Shown: one piece after another, positions 7,935 to 17,657 of the stretch
How positions within the stretch are numbered: the first letter of the stretch is position 1
Layout: every line of letters starts with the position of its first letter
Source: Nitrospira sp.
Lineage (GTDB): Bacteria > Nitrospirota > Nitrospiria > Nitrospirales > Nitrospiraceae
Assembly (NCBI GenBank): GCA_016873435.1
Contig: VGXF01000005.1
Span: forward strand, 54,386-118,385
DNA length: 64,000 nucleotides
Reading direction: 5' to 3'
The notes under the pieces: model-generated
The model's input: the letters and a program-made list of their open reading frames with translations, nothing else
The model's database searches: none
Told to the model about the DNA's origin: nothing
Program-made: the position numbers and the translations under genes

Positions 7935-8725
7935 GCACGGGCCTTCTCGGTCAGACGACCGCGTAACGTCTTCAGCCGACCGATATTTTCTTGCAGCTTG
8001 GGCAATTGGTACTTGCGATCCATCGCCACGACCAGTTCAAGCAAGTCAGCGGCCTCCTGCAAGCGGCCCAACTGTTCGTAGCAGCCGGCCAGCACGTACC
8101 GCGCTCCCCCGACGCGCAGCTCGTCGCGCATGCGTTCTGCAATCGCCTGGCTGGTCTGGGAGCAGGCCACTGCGTCAGCGTAGCGTTGTTGCATCAAATA
8201 GGTCCGGGCTATCATGCGCCAGGCATCGGCCACCCCCCCCTGATCGTCCAACCGCTTCATCAAAGCAACCGATTGTTCGTAGAAGCGTACGGCCTCATCG
8301 TACTGGCCGGTTTCGCGGGCTACGAAACCGAGGTCTGACAGCAGTACCGCTTTCGCGGCCTCATCCTTCGCGCGATTGAGAATATCGAGCGCCTCAAGGT
8401 AGTAGGCGCGGGCCCGGCCCCACTCACCAGCATCCGCGCGCAAATTGCCAAGATTAGCCAGCGTCGTGCCGATACCCCGTTCATCCCCGAACTGTTTCTG
8501 CAGATCCAGCACCTCTTCGTAATGTTTTTGCGCTGCCTCCCGGTGGCCGCTGACACCACAGATATTGGCGAGATTTCCGAGCGTGGTCACAAGCGCACGG
8601 CGATCGCCGGTCTTGCGGTCACACTCCAGCGCTTTCATGTAACATTCGTGGGCACTGGTGTAATCGCCACGCGAGAAATGCTGGTTCCCCCGTCGGTTAA
8701 GTTGTGCGGAGCCGTGTTCGCGCAT
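7931..8725 (-). CDS. tetratricopeptide-repeat protein
   Basis: 264 residues made almost entirely of TPR-type helix pairs: about six repeats are visible, for example LNRRGNQHFSRGDYTSAHEC, LGNLANICGVSGHREAAQKH, LANLGNLRADAGEWGRARAY, LSDLGFVARETGQYDEAVRF and the final YVLAGCYEQLGRLQEAADLL. No signal peptide, so it is probably a cytoplasmic protein-protein scaffold. It starts two bases after the metallo-beta-lactamase-like gene and overlaps the next gene by four bases. Confidence 0.88.
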   Translation of the reverse strand: MREHGSAQLNRRGNQHFSRGDYTSAHECYMKALECDRKTGDRRALVTTLGNLANICGVSGHREAAQKHYEEVLDLQKQFGDERGIGTTLANLGNLRADAGEWGRARAYYLEALDILNRAKDEAAKAVLLSDLGFVARETGQYDEAVRFYEQSVALMKRLDDQGGVADAWRMIARTYLMQQRYADAVACSQTSQAIAERMRDELRVGGARYVLAGCYEQLGRLQEAADLLELVVAMDRKYQLPKLQENIGRLKTLRGRLTEKARA

Positions 8726-8727
8726 GG

Positions 8728-9321
8728 CTAGAGGAGGAGCGCTTCGACGCTGGCCTTGGCACCGGTCATGATAGAAGTGCCATCCCCAACGAGCAGCGTG
8801 TCGAAGTTGTATTTCAGCAGCCGCTTTAATCCGTCGCGAGCTTTGGCAGGATCAGCGAGACGCTCCGCCGGCAGCATGCAAACAGACCCGGGCGGCTTGC
8901 CAATCAACGCATCGCCGACAATCAGAATGCCCTTCCCCTGCTGGATGAACAGGGCACATTCACCGGGCGACTTCTGGTCTTTCAGATGTACGGCCCAGAT
9001 TCCGCCGGCCAGTAATTCACCGTCTTTATATGTCTTGTTGGATTTGACCGTCATCTGCGGCGCGTCAACTTCAGGCAGCCAGACCTGACAGCTGAACTGC
9101 TGTTGAAACGCGGCAGCCTCCCGCTCGTGATCGCGATTGGTGATCAGAATGTAATCGATCGCCCCGCCTCGCCCAGCCTGTGCCACGTCTACGGCGGTCA
9201 TTGGAGGCGGGTCCACCAGAATGCGGTGGTCTCCGATAGTCAGGAACAGGCCGTTGAAGTCGAGCTGCTTGTCCTCTGAAAACCAAGACCACTGCCAAAT
9301 GCCAGGCAACAGCTGTTTCAT
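8728..9321 (-). CDS. metallo-beta-lactamase-fold protein with degraded metal motif
   Basis: 197 residues with the strand pattern of the MBL fold: an N-terminal NGLFLTIGDHRILVDPPP, a central DYILITNRDHEREAA, and late segments KGILIVGDALIG and FDTLLVGDGTSI. The normal zinc signature HxHxDH sits where this protein has TNRDHER: the D-H pair is kept but the first two histidines are missing. It may therefore bind one metal, or none, and not be a classical hydrolase. It overlaps the upstream 79-residue gene by ATGA. Confidence 0.7.
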   Translation of the reverse strand: MKQLLPGIWQWSWFSEDKQLDFNGLFLTIGDHRILVDPPPMTAVDVAQAGRGGAIDYILITNRDHEREAAAFQQQFSCQVWLPEVDAPQMTVKSNKTYKDGELLAGGIWAVHLKDQKSPGECALFIQQGKGILIVGDALIGKPPGSVCMLPAERLADPAKARDGLKRLLKYNFDTLLVGDGTSIMTGAKASVEALLL

Positions 9322-9557
9322 AACGCCGCGATCGCGTCTTGAACCGTTTTGCGCACTTTGGCGGCAATGCCCGCGTCGCTGGGAAGGTCAATGATGTCGT
9401 CCTCCGGAATGGTGATGAACTTGCGGTTGGCTCCCTTAGTGAGCGAGATTAAAAACATGCTGTTGGTCGGCTTCACAGGCACCACCACCTGCACCGCAGC
9501 GTCCAGTTCCTTCACCAGTTCGTGAAACTTCTTCGTTCCCGCCTCGATCTCGTCCAT
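9318..9557 (-). CDS. small protein of unknown function
   Basis: 79 residues, acidic and helical in appearance at both ends, with a strand-rich middle (QVVVPVKPTNSMFLISLTK). No signal peptide or recognised domain. Its start shares TAATG with the stop of the thioredoxin-like gene and its stop overlaps the next gene, so it is part of the coupled operon and unlikely to be a chance frame. Confidence 0.65.
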   Translation of the reverse strand: MDEIEAGTKKFHELVKELDAAVQVVVPVKPTNSMFLISLTKGANRKFITIPEDDIIDLPSDAGIAAKVRKTVQDAIAAL

Positions 9558-10078
9558 TACAGCCCCTTCGCTGTGGCCAGCAGTTTGTTCACTTCCTGCA
9601 GAATCACCTCATCACCGGCCAGCTCCATGGTCCCGACCCGCTGCCAGCGGATGATGCCGTTCTGATCGATTACATACACATTCGGGATGAACTTGCCACC
9701 ACCGTAGAGCTTGTCCGTGTCCTTCTTAGGATCAACCAGATAGGGATAGGTCACCGTCACTGGAAACTGATGCAGAAACTTTGCAATTTGGTCTTTCGAA
9801 TTGCCGGCAGAATTGACGCCAACGACTTGCACGTTCTTGCCTTTGGTTGCCTCATGAACCTTTTGCAAATTGGTCCCTTGCTCCAGGCACGGCTCGCAGA
9901 TATGGAAAAGCCCCAGCACGACCACCTTGCCTTTGAAGCCCGCTAATGACACGGTGTCTCCCGTGAGAGAACTCAGTGTGAAATTCGGCGCCGGCTCCCC
10001 GATCTTGAAGAATCCAGCCGCAAGCGCCGTTGAAGTGAGAACACACACCGACAGCGCGATGAGTGCGAGACGTTTCAT
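9557..10078 (-). CDS. exported TlpA/peroxiredoxin-like thioredoxin-fold protein
   Basis: 173 residues from the ATG at 10078, which follows GGAGG and begins a clear signal peptide (MKRLALIALSVCVLTSTALA). The mature part has the AhpC/TSA-like start GEPAPNFTLSSLTGD, then KGKVVVLGLFHICEPC with a CxxC-type redox pair (C-E-P-C), and VYVIDQNGIIRW, as in TlpA/ResA-type periplasmic thiol reductases. A longer in-frame start at 10135 would destroy the signal peptide. First gene of the six-gene operon; partners of the reductase are not evident. Confidence 0.82.
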   Translation of the reverse strand: MKRLALIALSVCVLTSTALAAGFFKIGEPAPNFTLSSLTGDTVSLAGFKGKVVVLGLFHICEPCLEQGTNLQKVHEATKGKNVQVVGVNSAGNSKDQIAKFLHQFPVTVTYPYLVDPKKDTDKLYGGGKFIPNVYVIDQNGIIRWQRVGTMELAGDEVILQEVNKLLATAKGL

Positions 10079-10292
10079 GATGACCTCCGTCAACATGGTG
10101 ATACCAAGTATGTCAACGCATCCTAACATGGCCAAAATTTCTCGGGCAACAGGCCTTCCATGTATTACTAAGGGTCGTTCACAAGGCCCTCTCGCACGAC
10201 TGCAGGGCGGTCGGTGACTGTGACGTACGTTTTAGGTGCACTGCGGGGGAGACGGACAACTGAAAACAACGCTGAACGCCTTTTTTAGCGAT

Positions 10293-11774
10293 CTACGAGT
10301 GATGGGGTTCGAACAGGCCTAATTGCAGCTCTTCCGCCTTAGAAAACGGAATCGGGTACTGTTCGGTGAAGCAGGCGCTGCAATATTGAGGAGCATGCCC
10401 GGGCGACACAGCCAGCATGCCGTCGAGGCTCAGATAGGCTAGCGTGTCGGCCGTGATGTATTTTTTGATTTCCTGAAGCTTGTGGTCAGAGGCGATAAGC
10501 TCCTTCTTGCTCGGCGTGTCGATGCCATAGAAACAGGGCGAGATAATTGGTGGAGAACTGATCCGCATATGGACTTCCTTGGCGCCTGCGTGGCGGATCA
10601 TTTTGACGATCTTTCGGCTCGTCGTCCCACGCACAAGTGAATCGTCCACCACAACCACCCGCTTCCCCTTTAGCACGTCGGGTACGGCGTTTAGCTTCAC
10701 CTTCACGCCAAAGTGGCGGATCTGCTGCTCCGGTTCGATGAAGGTCCGGCCGACGTAGTGGTTACGGATCAGGCCAGTCTCGAAGGGAATCCCCGCCCCC
10801 TCAGAAAATCCCAGCGCGGCGGGGACACCGGAGTCCGGCACGGCAATGACGATGTCGGCCTGCACCTTTGATTCCTTGGCCAGTTGCCGGCCGTAGGCTT
10901 TCCGCGTCGCGTAGACCGTGTTGTTGCCGTAAATCTTGCTGTCCGGTCTCGCGAAGTAGACGTACTCGAACACGCACATGGCCTCACGCGTGTGGGTGAA
11001 GGGCCTGAGCGAGGTCACGCCGCGATGGTCAAGCATGACCAATTCACCCGGCGCGACATCCCGCACGTATTCCCCGCCGATCAGGTCGAGAGCGCAAGTT
11101 TCCGACGCCACGACCCAACTCCCCTTTACCTGCCCAAGGCAGAGCGGCCGCAGCCCATAGGAGTCGCGCGCCGCAATCACGCCCTGTTCCGTCAGAATGA
11201 CTACCGAGAAAGCACCCCGGACTTGGCTCAGCGCGTCCACGATGCGCGCGAGCAGCGTATCCGCACGCGAATGGGCGATCAGGTGAATGATGACTTCGCT
11301 GTCTGTCGTGGATTGGAAAATCGCGCCATAAGCTTCCAGCTCGTTGCGGAGCATGGGGGCATTGATCAAATTGCCGTTATGCGCGAGCGCCATGTTACCA
11401 AAGGCGAAATTAACCGTCAGTGGCTGCACATTCTTGAGCCCGCCGCCGCCTGCCGTCGAATAGCGGTTGTGGCCGATCGCCGCGTGCCCATGCAGGCGCT
11501 TGATCGCTGACTTGGTATAGATATCGGCGACGAGCCCCAGGCCCTTTTCAACGTGGAAATGTTCGCCATCCGTCGCGGCGATACCGGAGCCTTCCTGCCC
11601 GCGATGCTGCAGCGCGTAGAGGCCGAGGTAAGCGATGTTGGCTGCCTCCTTGTGGCCGTAGATGCCGAAGACAGCGCATTCGTCGTGAAACTTGTCGGGG
11701 GTAATGAATTGCGGCCGCGCGGTGCGCGACGTGGGGCGCTGGACCATCGGAAGCTCTTTACGGGTGCGGCTCAT
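10293..11774 (-). CDS. purF: amidophosphoribosyltransferase PurF
   Basis: Catalyses the first committed step of purine synthesis, PRPP plus glutamine to phosphoribosylamine. From the ATG at 11774 (AAGGAAG upstream, 13 bases after purL) the protein has 493 residues. The N-terminal nucleophile cysteine is in DECAVFGIYG (about residue 33), so a propeptide must be removed. The PRPP loop is VVVVDDSLVRGTTS. Cysteines in SPCFYGID and YCSACFTE match the Bacillus-type enzyme that carries a 4Fe-4S cluster. A frame open to 11945 would overlap purL and lacks homology. Confidence 0.97.
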   Translation of the reverse strand: MSRTRKELPMVQRPTSRTARPQFITPDKFHDECAVFGIYGHKEAANIAYLGLYALQHRGQEGSGIAATDGEHFHVEKGLGLVADIYTKSAIKRLHGHAAIGHNRYSTAGGGGLKNVQPLTVNFAFGNMALAHNGNLINAPMLRNELEAYGAIFQSTTDSEVIIHLIAHSRADTLLARIVDALSQVRGAFSVVILTEQGVIAARDSYGLRPLCLGQVKGSWVVASETCALDLIGGEYVRDVAPGELVMLDHRGVTSLRPFTHTREAMCVFEYVYFARPDSKIYGNNTVYATRKAYGRQLAKESKVQADIVIAVPDSGVPAALGFSEGAGIPFETGLIRNHYVGRTFIEPEQQIRHFGVKVKLNAVPDVLKGKRVVVVDDSLVRGTTSRKIVKMIRHAGAKEVHMRISSPPIISPCFYGIDTPSKKELIASDHKLQEIKKYITADTLAYLSLDGMLAVSPGHAPQYCSACFTEQYPIPFSKAEELQLGLFEPHHS

Positions 11775-11787
11775 GCCCCTGACTTCC

Positions 11788-14037
11788 TTACGCCTGATTA
11801 AGCGTGCGCTCGAGACTGTTGGCCCACCGGTCATGAATTGTACCCAGTTCGACGTCGATTCGGCAACCGGCTTGCTGTTTCCCGGCGTCCACTTCAATTG
11901 CCAGCCGATTGCCGCCGACCATACCGATTCGTGTAGCCGGGACACCAGCTGTCTGTGCGGCTGTCAAAACCTGGCCGGCATGTTCCGGTTTGACCGATAG
12001 AACGATCCGTGACTGGCTCTCACCGAACAGCAGTGCATCACGCCGGGTACGCCCGGCTGGAAGCTGCACGGTTGCGCCGAGCGGCTGCTCGCCCGACACG
12101 CAGCACTCGGCTAGCGCCACGGCTAGACCGCCATCCGAGCAATCGTGCGCGGACTGCACAAGCCCGTCGCGAATCAGCTTCAATGTACAGGCCTGCAAGG
12201 CTTTCTCGACGTCCAGGTCGAGCGCCGGGGGCTCGCCTTGCTCACGATGGTGGATGACACGCAGATACTCCGTCCCGCCTAAATCCTCTTTGGTTTCCCC
12301 CAGCAGGATAATGACATCGCCCTTGTGCTTGAACCACTGGGTCATGATTTTGCCGGCATCCTCGATCAGCCCGACCATGCCGAGGATCGGTGTGGGAGAG
12401 ATGTTCAGTCCGTTCGTTTCGTTGTAGAAGCTCACGTTACCGCTCACGACCGGCACGTTCAAAACGTTGCAGGCGTCGGCAATGCCCTCAACCGCCAGAA
12501 TGAACTGCCACATCACGTCGGGCCGCTCCGGGTTGCCAAAATTCAGACAGTCCGTGGCGCCGATCGGTTCAGCGCCCGAACAGACGAGATTGCGCGCGGC
12601 CTCTGCCACCGCAATCATTCCCCCAATATAAGGATGCAGGACGCAGTACCGCCCATTGCAGTCCGCCGTGATCGCCACCGCCCGTTTCGTCCCCTTAATG
12701 CGCAGCACCGCCGCATCGGAGCCGGGCCGCACCATCGTGTTTGTGCGGACCATGTGATCGTATTGCCGGTAGATCCATTGCTTGCTCGCGATGGTCGGCG
12801 CGCTTAACAAAGCGAGCAGCGTCGCGGCGTAATCTTTCGGCTCCAGCAACGCATCAATGTTGAGCGCCTGGAGCAATTCCTGATAGGCCGGGGGGGCATT
12901 GGGGCGCTCGTATTTCGGGCCCTCCTCGGCCAACGACTTGGCCGGAATCTCCGCCACGACCTTACCTTGATCCATCACACGCAGAATGCCGTCACCTGTC
13001 ACACGCCCGACCACGGCACAGTCCAAATCCCACTTGCGGCAGATGCGGAGGACCTCTTCCTCCTTGCCCTGTTTCGCTACCATGAGCATGCGCTCCTGCG
13101 ATTCGGAGAGCATCAGTTCATAGGGCGCCATGCCCGGCTCGCGCCGGGGCACGTGCGTGAGGTCCAACTCCAGGCCGTTGCCCGCACGCGAGGCCATTTC
13201 ACAGGACGAGCTGGTCAATCCGGCCGCCCCCATGTCCTGAATGCCGACCAGCAGATCCGTGGACATCAATTCAAGGCAGGCTTCGAGCAACAGCTTTTCT
13301 GTGAAGGGATCCCCTACCTGTACCGTCGGCCGTTTCGCATCGGATTTGTCGTCAAAAGAATCTGAGGCCATCGTGGCCCCGTGAATTCCGTCGCGGCCCG
13401 TTTTCGAACCGACATAGAGCACCGGATTGCCAACGCCCGCCGCCGTGCCCCTAAAGAGCTTATCCTTCTTTGCGATACCGAGGCAGAAGACATTCACCAG
13501 CGGATTGTTCGCGTAGATTTCGTTGAAGACCGTCTCGCCACCCACCGTCGGCACGCCCATGCAATTCCCGTAGGCAGAAATTCCTGCAACAACGCCTTTT
13601 AAGAGATGCCGGGTCTTTGGCTGCTCCAACAAACCGAAGCGCAGCGAGTCCAGCAGCGCGATCGGCCGCGCGCCCATCGTAAAGATATCGCGCAGAATTC
13701 CGCCGACGCCCGTCGCCGCGCCCTGGTAGGGCTCAATGAACGAGGGATGGTTGTGCGATTCCATTTTGAACACCGCGCAGAGCCCGTCGCCGATGTCCAC
13801 CGCACCAGCGTTCTCGCCCGGCCCCTGCACCACCCGCGGGCCAGTCGTTGGCAGCTTCTTCAGATGAATGCGCGAACTTTTGTAGGAACAGTGCTCCGAC
13901 CACATGACCGAGAAGATGCCGAGTTCGGTCAAGTTCGGCTCCCGGCCGAGAATCTCGACAATCTTCTTGTACTCATCATCGGTCAGATTATGCTGCTTGA
14001 TGATGTCGTTGGTAACGGTCGGGCTAGACGGCTTCAT
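11788..14037 (-). CDS. purL: phosphoribosylformylglycinamidine synthase subunit PurL
   Basis: ATP-dependent synthetase subunit of the PurLQS complex (FGAR to FGAM). 749 residues is the size of small-type PurL. Recognisable segments are [18 protein letters not shown] near the N-terminus, [20 protein letters not shown], and [25 protein letters not shown] precedes the ATG. The separate purQ and purS genes upstream confirm the three-subunit form. Confidence 0.97.
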   Translation of the reverse strand: MKPSSPTVTNDIIKQHNLTDDEYKKIVEILGREPNLTELGIFSVMWSEHCSYKSSRIHLKKLPTTGPRVVQGPGENAGAVDIGDGLCAVFKMESHNHPSFIEPYQGAATGVGGILRDIFTMGARPIALLDSLRFGLLEQPKTRHLLKGVVAGISAYGNCMGVPTVGGETVFNEIYANNPLVNVFCLGIAKKDKLFRGTAAGVGNPVLYVGSKTGRDGIHGATMASDSFDDKSDAKRPTVQVGDPFTEKLLLEACLELMSTDLLVGIQDMGAAGLTSSSCEMASRAGNGLELDLTHVPRREPGMAPYELMLSESQERMLMVAKQGKEEEVLRICRKWDLDCAVVGRVTGDGILRVMDQGKVVAEIPAKSLAEEGPKYERPNAPPAYQELLQALNIDALLEPKDYAATLLALLSAPTIASKQWIYRQYDHMVRTNTMVRPGSDAAVLRIKGTKRAVAITADCNGRYCVLHPYIGGMIAVAEAARNLVCSGAEPIGATDCLNFGNPERPDVMWQFILAVEGIADACNVLNVPVVSGNVSFYNETNGLNISPTPILGMVGLIEDAGKIMTQWFKHKGDVIILLGETKEDLGGTEYLRVIHHREQGEPPALDLDVEKALQACTLKLIRDGLVQSAHDCSDGGLAVALAECCVSGEQPLGATVQLPAGRTRRDALLFGESQSRIVLSVKPEHAGQVLTAAQTAGVPATRIGMVGGNRLAIEVDAGKQQAGCRIDVELGTIHDRWANSLERTLNQA

Positions 14038-14158
14038 TTCCCCAAACTTTCTTCCTCAATTGCGCAACCTTGAAAAAGGTGGCTGCGATGTGACGCTTAA
14101 GAACCGGCAGACGCTTGGTCACTACCCGCCAGACAATATGAGATCGAGACCAAAGTAT

Positions 14159-14296
14159 TCATGGATGCAAATCTGTCTGCGCGCCGGGATCTACTCCCCG
14201 GGAACCCCAATCAATAGAATCTGCGCACCGCCAGACTGAGTCGTCGATTTTTCCCATAACCCTCGCCGAAACACGCTGATAGATGCCTGTGCACAT
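14159..14296 (-). CDS. possible small gene coupled to purQ (45 codons)
   Basis: An ATG shares its A with the purQ stop (TGATG) and opens a 45-residue frame beginning [16 protein letters not shown]. No family can be assigned with confidence; a cysteine at position 2 is the only striking residue. The rest of the 258-base purQ-purL gap shows only the purL ribosome binding site. It may be chance. Confidence 0.2.
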   Translation of the reverse strand: MCTGIYQRVSARVMGKIDDSVWRCADSIDWGSRGVDPGAQTDLHP

Positions 14297-15012
14297 CACG
14301 CCCCACCCGTCTTAACTTTTGCCTTCGTGAGCGCATCCAAAATGGAGAGGAAGATCCATCGGCCATCGTCGTTGCCCAGTGCGTCCTCAGCGCTGCGCTC
14401 GGGATGCGGCATCATGCCTAACACATTCCCCTCGGCGTTACGGATGCCCGCGATGTTGTTGAGCGAGCCGTTGGGATTACTCTCCGCCGTCACCAGGCCA
14501 TCCGGGGTGCAGTACCGAAATACAATCTGCGCGTTGGCCTGGAGGGCTGCGAGTGTAACGGGATCAGCGTAGTAGTTGCCCTCTGCATGGGCGATGGGAA
14601 TCTTAAGCACCTGCCCCGATTCGCAGCGGCCCGTAAACGGCGTAGCAGCGTTCTCGACTTTGACATGCACGTCTTTACAAATAAATGCGAGCGAGCGGTT
14701 CCGCAACATGACCCCGGGCAGTAGCCCCGCCTCCAAGAGAATCTGGAAGCCGTTGCAGATGCCGATGACCATCCCGCCTTCCTTGGCAAACTGCTGGACC
14801 GCCATCATCACCGGAGAAAACCGCGCAATAGCCCCGGTGCGAAGATAGTCGCCATAGGAAAATCCGCCAGGGAGAATGACCGCGTCCAATCCGCGTAGCG
14901 AGGTCTCCTTGTGCCAGACTGGCGTGACCTGCTCGCCCAAGACGTCGGAGATGACGTGGATGCAGTCGTGATCACAGTTGGAGCCAGGAAAAACGACGAC
15001 GCCGAAGTTCAT
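14296..15012 (-). CDS. purQ: FGAM synthase glutaminase subunit PurQ
   Basis: Class I glutamine amidotransferase that feeds ammonia to PurL. 238 residues; the nucleophile is in GICNGFQIL, and the catalytic His/Glu pair is in the PHPERS region. The N-terminus [16 protein letters not shown] is characteristic of PurQ. It lies 57 bases after purS in the purine run. Confidence 0.97.
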   Translation of the reverse strand: MNFGVVVFPGSNCDHDCIHVISDVLGEQVTPVWHKETSLRGLDAVILPGGFSYGDYLRTGAIARFSPVMMAVQQFAKEGGMVIGICNGFQILLEAGLLPGVMLRNRSLAFICKDVHVKVENAATPFTGRCESGQVLKIPIAHAEGNYYADPVTLAALQANAQIVFRYCTPDGLVTAESNPNGSLNNIAGIRNAEGNVLGMMPHPERSAEDALGNDDGRWIFLSILDALTKAKVKTGGA

Positions 15013-15069
15013 AAGGCTGTAACGGGTGACACGTGACGCGTAACAAGCAAATTCAATGAACTCTCGCCC

Positions 15070-15312
15070 CTAACTTAGCTCGAACCGATATTCCTCAATA
15101 ATAGTATTCGCTAGCAATTTTTCGCACATGGACTTCACTTCGGCCTCAGCCTTAGTCTTGTCCTTTTCGTTTACATCCAGCTCGAGGTATTTGCCCATGC
15201 GAACGTTGCCAGCGTTTTTGAAGCCCAGCGCCTCCAGCGCATGTTCAATGGCCTTGCCCTGTGGGTCCAGAATGCCCGACTTCAGCGTGACATAAATTTT
15301 CGCTTTCACCAT
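15070..15312 (-). CDS. purS: FGAM synthase subunit PurS
   Basis: 80-residue subunit that bridges PurL and PurQ. The sequence starts MVKAKIYVTLKSGILDPQG and contains ALGFKNAGNVRMGKYLEL, the usual PurS pattern. The ATG at 15312 follows GAGGATG; the longer frame upstream is only read-through of non-coding sequence and overlaps the small membrane protein gene. Confidence 0.95.
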   Translation of the reverse strand: MVKAKIYVTLKSGILDPQGKAIEHALEALGFKNAGNVRMGKYLELDVNEKDKTKAEAEVKSMCEKLLANTIIEEYRFELS

Positions 15313-15335
15313 GACATCCTCGTATTGACGGCTTC

Positions 15336-15530
15336 CTACTGGCGATCGATGTACTTGCGAATCCAGATGATGGCACCAATAGTTGCCACGCCGCCGATTG
15401 AAAGCGCGACAAATGCCCACCGCCAGGGCGAATCGTCGAGACGATAGGCCATCAGGCCGACGGCTCCGGCCCAAACCAACACCGATGCCACCAGGCCGTA
15501 GTGCAAAAACCATTGGAGAAGACGCTTCAC
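15336..15530 (-). CDS. small two-segment membrane protein
   Basis: 64 residues with two hydrophobic helices (LVASVLVWAGAVGLMAY and WAFVALSIGGVATIGAIIW) joined by a short polar loop. GTG start at 15530 with AAGGA seven bases upstream. It sits between purC and purS, separated from purC by 119 bases containing only imperfect inverted repeats. Function unknown; no link to purine synthesis is obvious. Confidence 0.6.
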   Translation of the reverse strand: MKRLLQWFLHYGLVASVLVWAGAVGLMAYRLDDSPWRWAFVALSIGGVATIGAIIWIRKYIDRQ

Positions 15531-15649
15531 TGTTTTATCCTTAGGCTATGGGCTATCGGCCATAAGCGATGAATGAGGATAAGGCCATCTGAAACTCTTC
15601 CCCGCAGCCCAGTGCCTATAGCGTAGGGCCTGTATTGCATACCCAATGC

Positions 15650-16357
15650 CTACCCGCCGCACACGCGGCGGAGCACTTCCTGGTAGGCTTCTTCGATCTT
15701 GCCCATATCCTTGCGGAATCGGTCCTTATCCATGACATCGCCGGTCTTGGCATCCCAGATGCGGCAGGTGTCAGGAGAAATCTCATCCGCGAGGATCAGC
15801 TTGTTGTGGTGGATGCCGAACTCCAGCTTGAAGTCCACCAGCACCATCCCGCGATCCTTGAAGAAGGGCTGGAGCACCGCGTTGACGCGCCGCGCCTGCT
15901 GTTTGATGTCCTCAACAACCGACGGCGTGGCCAGCTTAAGCAGGCGCACATGCTCCTCAGCAATCAGCGGATCGCCGAGCGCGTCGTTCTTGAAGTAAAA
16001 CTCAACAACCGCCGGCTCGATCTTCTCCCCCTCCGTCAATCCTAGCCGCTTCGCAAGGCTGCCCGCCACGATGTTCCGCACGACCACCTCGATGGGCACA
16101 ATAGCGACTTTCTTTGTGATCATCTCGCGGTCGCTGAGCCGCTCAATGAAATGGGTTTGCACGCCCTGCTCTTCGAGTAACTGGAACAGGCGCGAGGCTA
16201 CCTTGTTGTTGACCACGCCCTTATCCACGATCGTGCCGCGCTTCTGCGCGTTGAACGCCGTTGCATCGTCCTTGAAATACTGAACAACGTGGTCGGACTT
16301 CTCCGTTGCAAAAACCTTCTTCGCTTTCCCTTCGTAGAGGAGCGCCCCCTTATTCAT
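15650..16357 (-). CDS. purC: SAICAR synthetase PurC
   Basis: Joins CAIR and aspartate in purine synthesis. From the ATG at 16357 it has 235 residues, the normal bacterial length. Family segments: LLYEGKAKKVF at the start, VPIEVVVRNIVAGSLAKR, and LVDFKLEFGIHH. The start overlaps the purB stop by eight bases; the 14 residues of the longer frame lack homology. Confidence 0.96.
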   Translation of the reverse strand: MNKGALLYEGKAKKVFATEKSDHVVQYFKDDATAFNAQKRGTIVDKGVVNNKVASRLFQLLEEQGVQTHFIERLSDREMITKKVAIVPIEVVVRNIVAGSLAKRLGLTEGEKIEPAVVEFYFKNDALGDPLIAEEHVRLLKLATPSVVEDIKQQARRVNAVLQPFFKDRGMVLVDFKLEFGIHHNKLILADEISPDTCRIWDAKTGDVMDKDRFRKDMGKIEEAYQEVLRRVCGG

Positions 16358-17657
16358 GCGCTTTCCCGCTGAACACACGCTTGAAAATCTTGTCCACATG
16401 ACGCAGATAATACGCCGGATCGAAGCAGGCCTGAATCTGCGATGCTTTGAGGTGTCTCGAGATGAGCGGATCCTTGCTAACCAGATCGTGGAACCCGGCC
16501 CGCCCCTTCCATGCCGACATCGCGCAGCGCTGCACGGCCTCGTAGGCCTCCTTGCGCTGGGCGCCCTTCTCCACCAGCGCCAACAGCAGCCGCTGCGAGT
16601 AGACCAGCCCGCCGGTCAGCTCGAGATTCTGCTTCATCCGCTTCGGATAGACGATGAGGTTGCGGATGAGGTCCGTGATCCGTACCAGCATGTAATCCAT
16701 CAGAATGGTGCTGTCCGGCATGACGACGCGTTCAACGGAGGAATGACTGATGTCCCGCTCATGCCAGAGCGCGACGTTTTCCATCGCCGCGAGGCTACTG
16801 GCCCGCACCAGGCGTGCGAGACCGCAGAGATTTTCCGACGCGATCGGGTTGCGCTTGTGCGGCATGGCCGAGGAGCCCTTCTGCCCTTCCGAGAAAAATT
16901 CCTCTGCTTCCAGCACCTCGGTCCGCTGAAGATGTCGGATTTCGGTCGCAAATTTTTCGATGCTCCCCGCCAGCAGCGCCAGCGCGGAGACGTAGACCGC
17001 ATGCCGATCTCGTTGCACGATCTGATTGGATACCGGATCGACCTGCAAGCCGAGTTTCTTGCAAACGAACTCCTCCACCTCTGGCCCCAGGTGTGCGAAG
17101 GTGCCCATGGCGCCCGAAAGCTTACCAATGGCGATTTCCTTGCGCACGGCGCGCAGCCGGGCGCAATGTCGCTTTGCCTCCTCGTACCAGATGGCCAGTT
17201 TGAAGCCGAACGAGACCGGCTCGCCATGGATGCCGTGTGAGCGGCCGACCATGATCGTGTCGCGATGCTCGAAGGCGCGCTTCTTCAGCACAGCAAGCAG
17301 TACCTCCAGATCGAGCAGAATGAGGTCGAGCGCCTCGCCCATCTGGACGGCAAGCGACGTGTCCACGATGTCAGACGAGGTCAGGCCCGTGTGTAGATAG
17401 CGGACGTCCCTGCCGACTGGCTTGGCAAGCGATTCAAGAAAGGCGATGACGTCGTGTTTGGTAACTTTTTCGATCTCGGCGATACGATCCGGGTCAATCT
17501 TCGCGCGCTTGCGGATGCGCGAGGCCGTACCACGCGGTACCTGCCCGGATTTTTCCAGTGCTTCGCAGGCAAGCAGCTCGACCTCTAGCCAGATTTCGTA
17601 CTTGCGCCGCAGATCCCAAACGGCTTTCATCCGTGGCAAGGTATAGCGTTCGATCAC
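16350..17657 (-). CDS. purB: adenylosuccinate lyase PurB
   Basis: Splits SAICAR and adenylosuccinate with release of fumarate. 435 residues of the fumarase/aspartase superfamily; the signature loop GSSAMPHKRNP and the catalytic histidine region VGRSHGIHGEP are both visible. Its start overlaps the nusB stop by four bases. Confidence 0.97.
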   Translation of the reverse strand: MIERYTLPRMKAVWDLRRKYEIWLEVELLACEALEKSGQVPRGTASRIRKRAKIDPDRIAEIEKVTKHDVIAFLESLAKPVGRDVRYLHTGLTSSDIVDTSLAVQMGEALDLILLDLEVLLAVLKKRAFEHRDTIMVGRSHGIHGEPVSFGFKLAIWYEEAKRHCARLRAVRKEIAIGKLSGAMGTFAHLGPEVEEFVCKKLGLQVDPVSNQIVQRDRHAVYVSALALLAGSIEKFATEIRHLQRTEVLEAEEFFSEGQKGSSAMPHKRNPIASENLCGLARLVRASSLAAMENVALWHERDISHSSVERVVMPDSTILMDYMLVRITDLIRNLIVYPKRMKQNLELTGGLVYSQRLLLALVEKGAQRKEAYEAVQRCAMSAWKGRAGFHDLVSKDPLISRHLKASQIQACFDPAYYLRHVDKIFKRVFSGKAHE

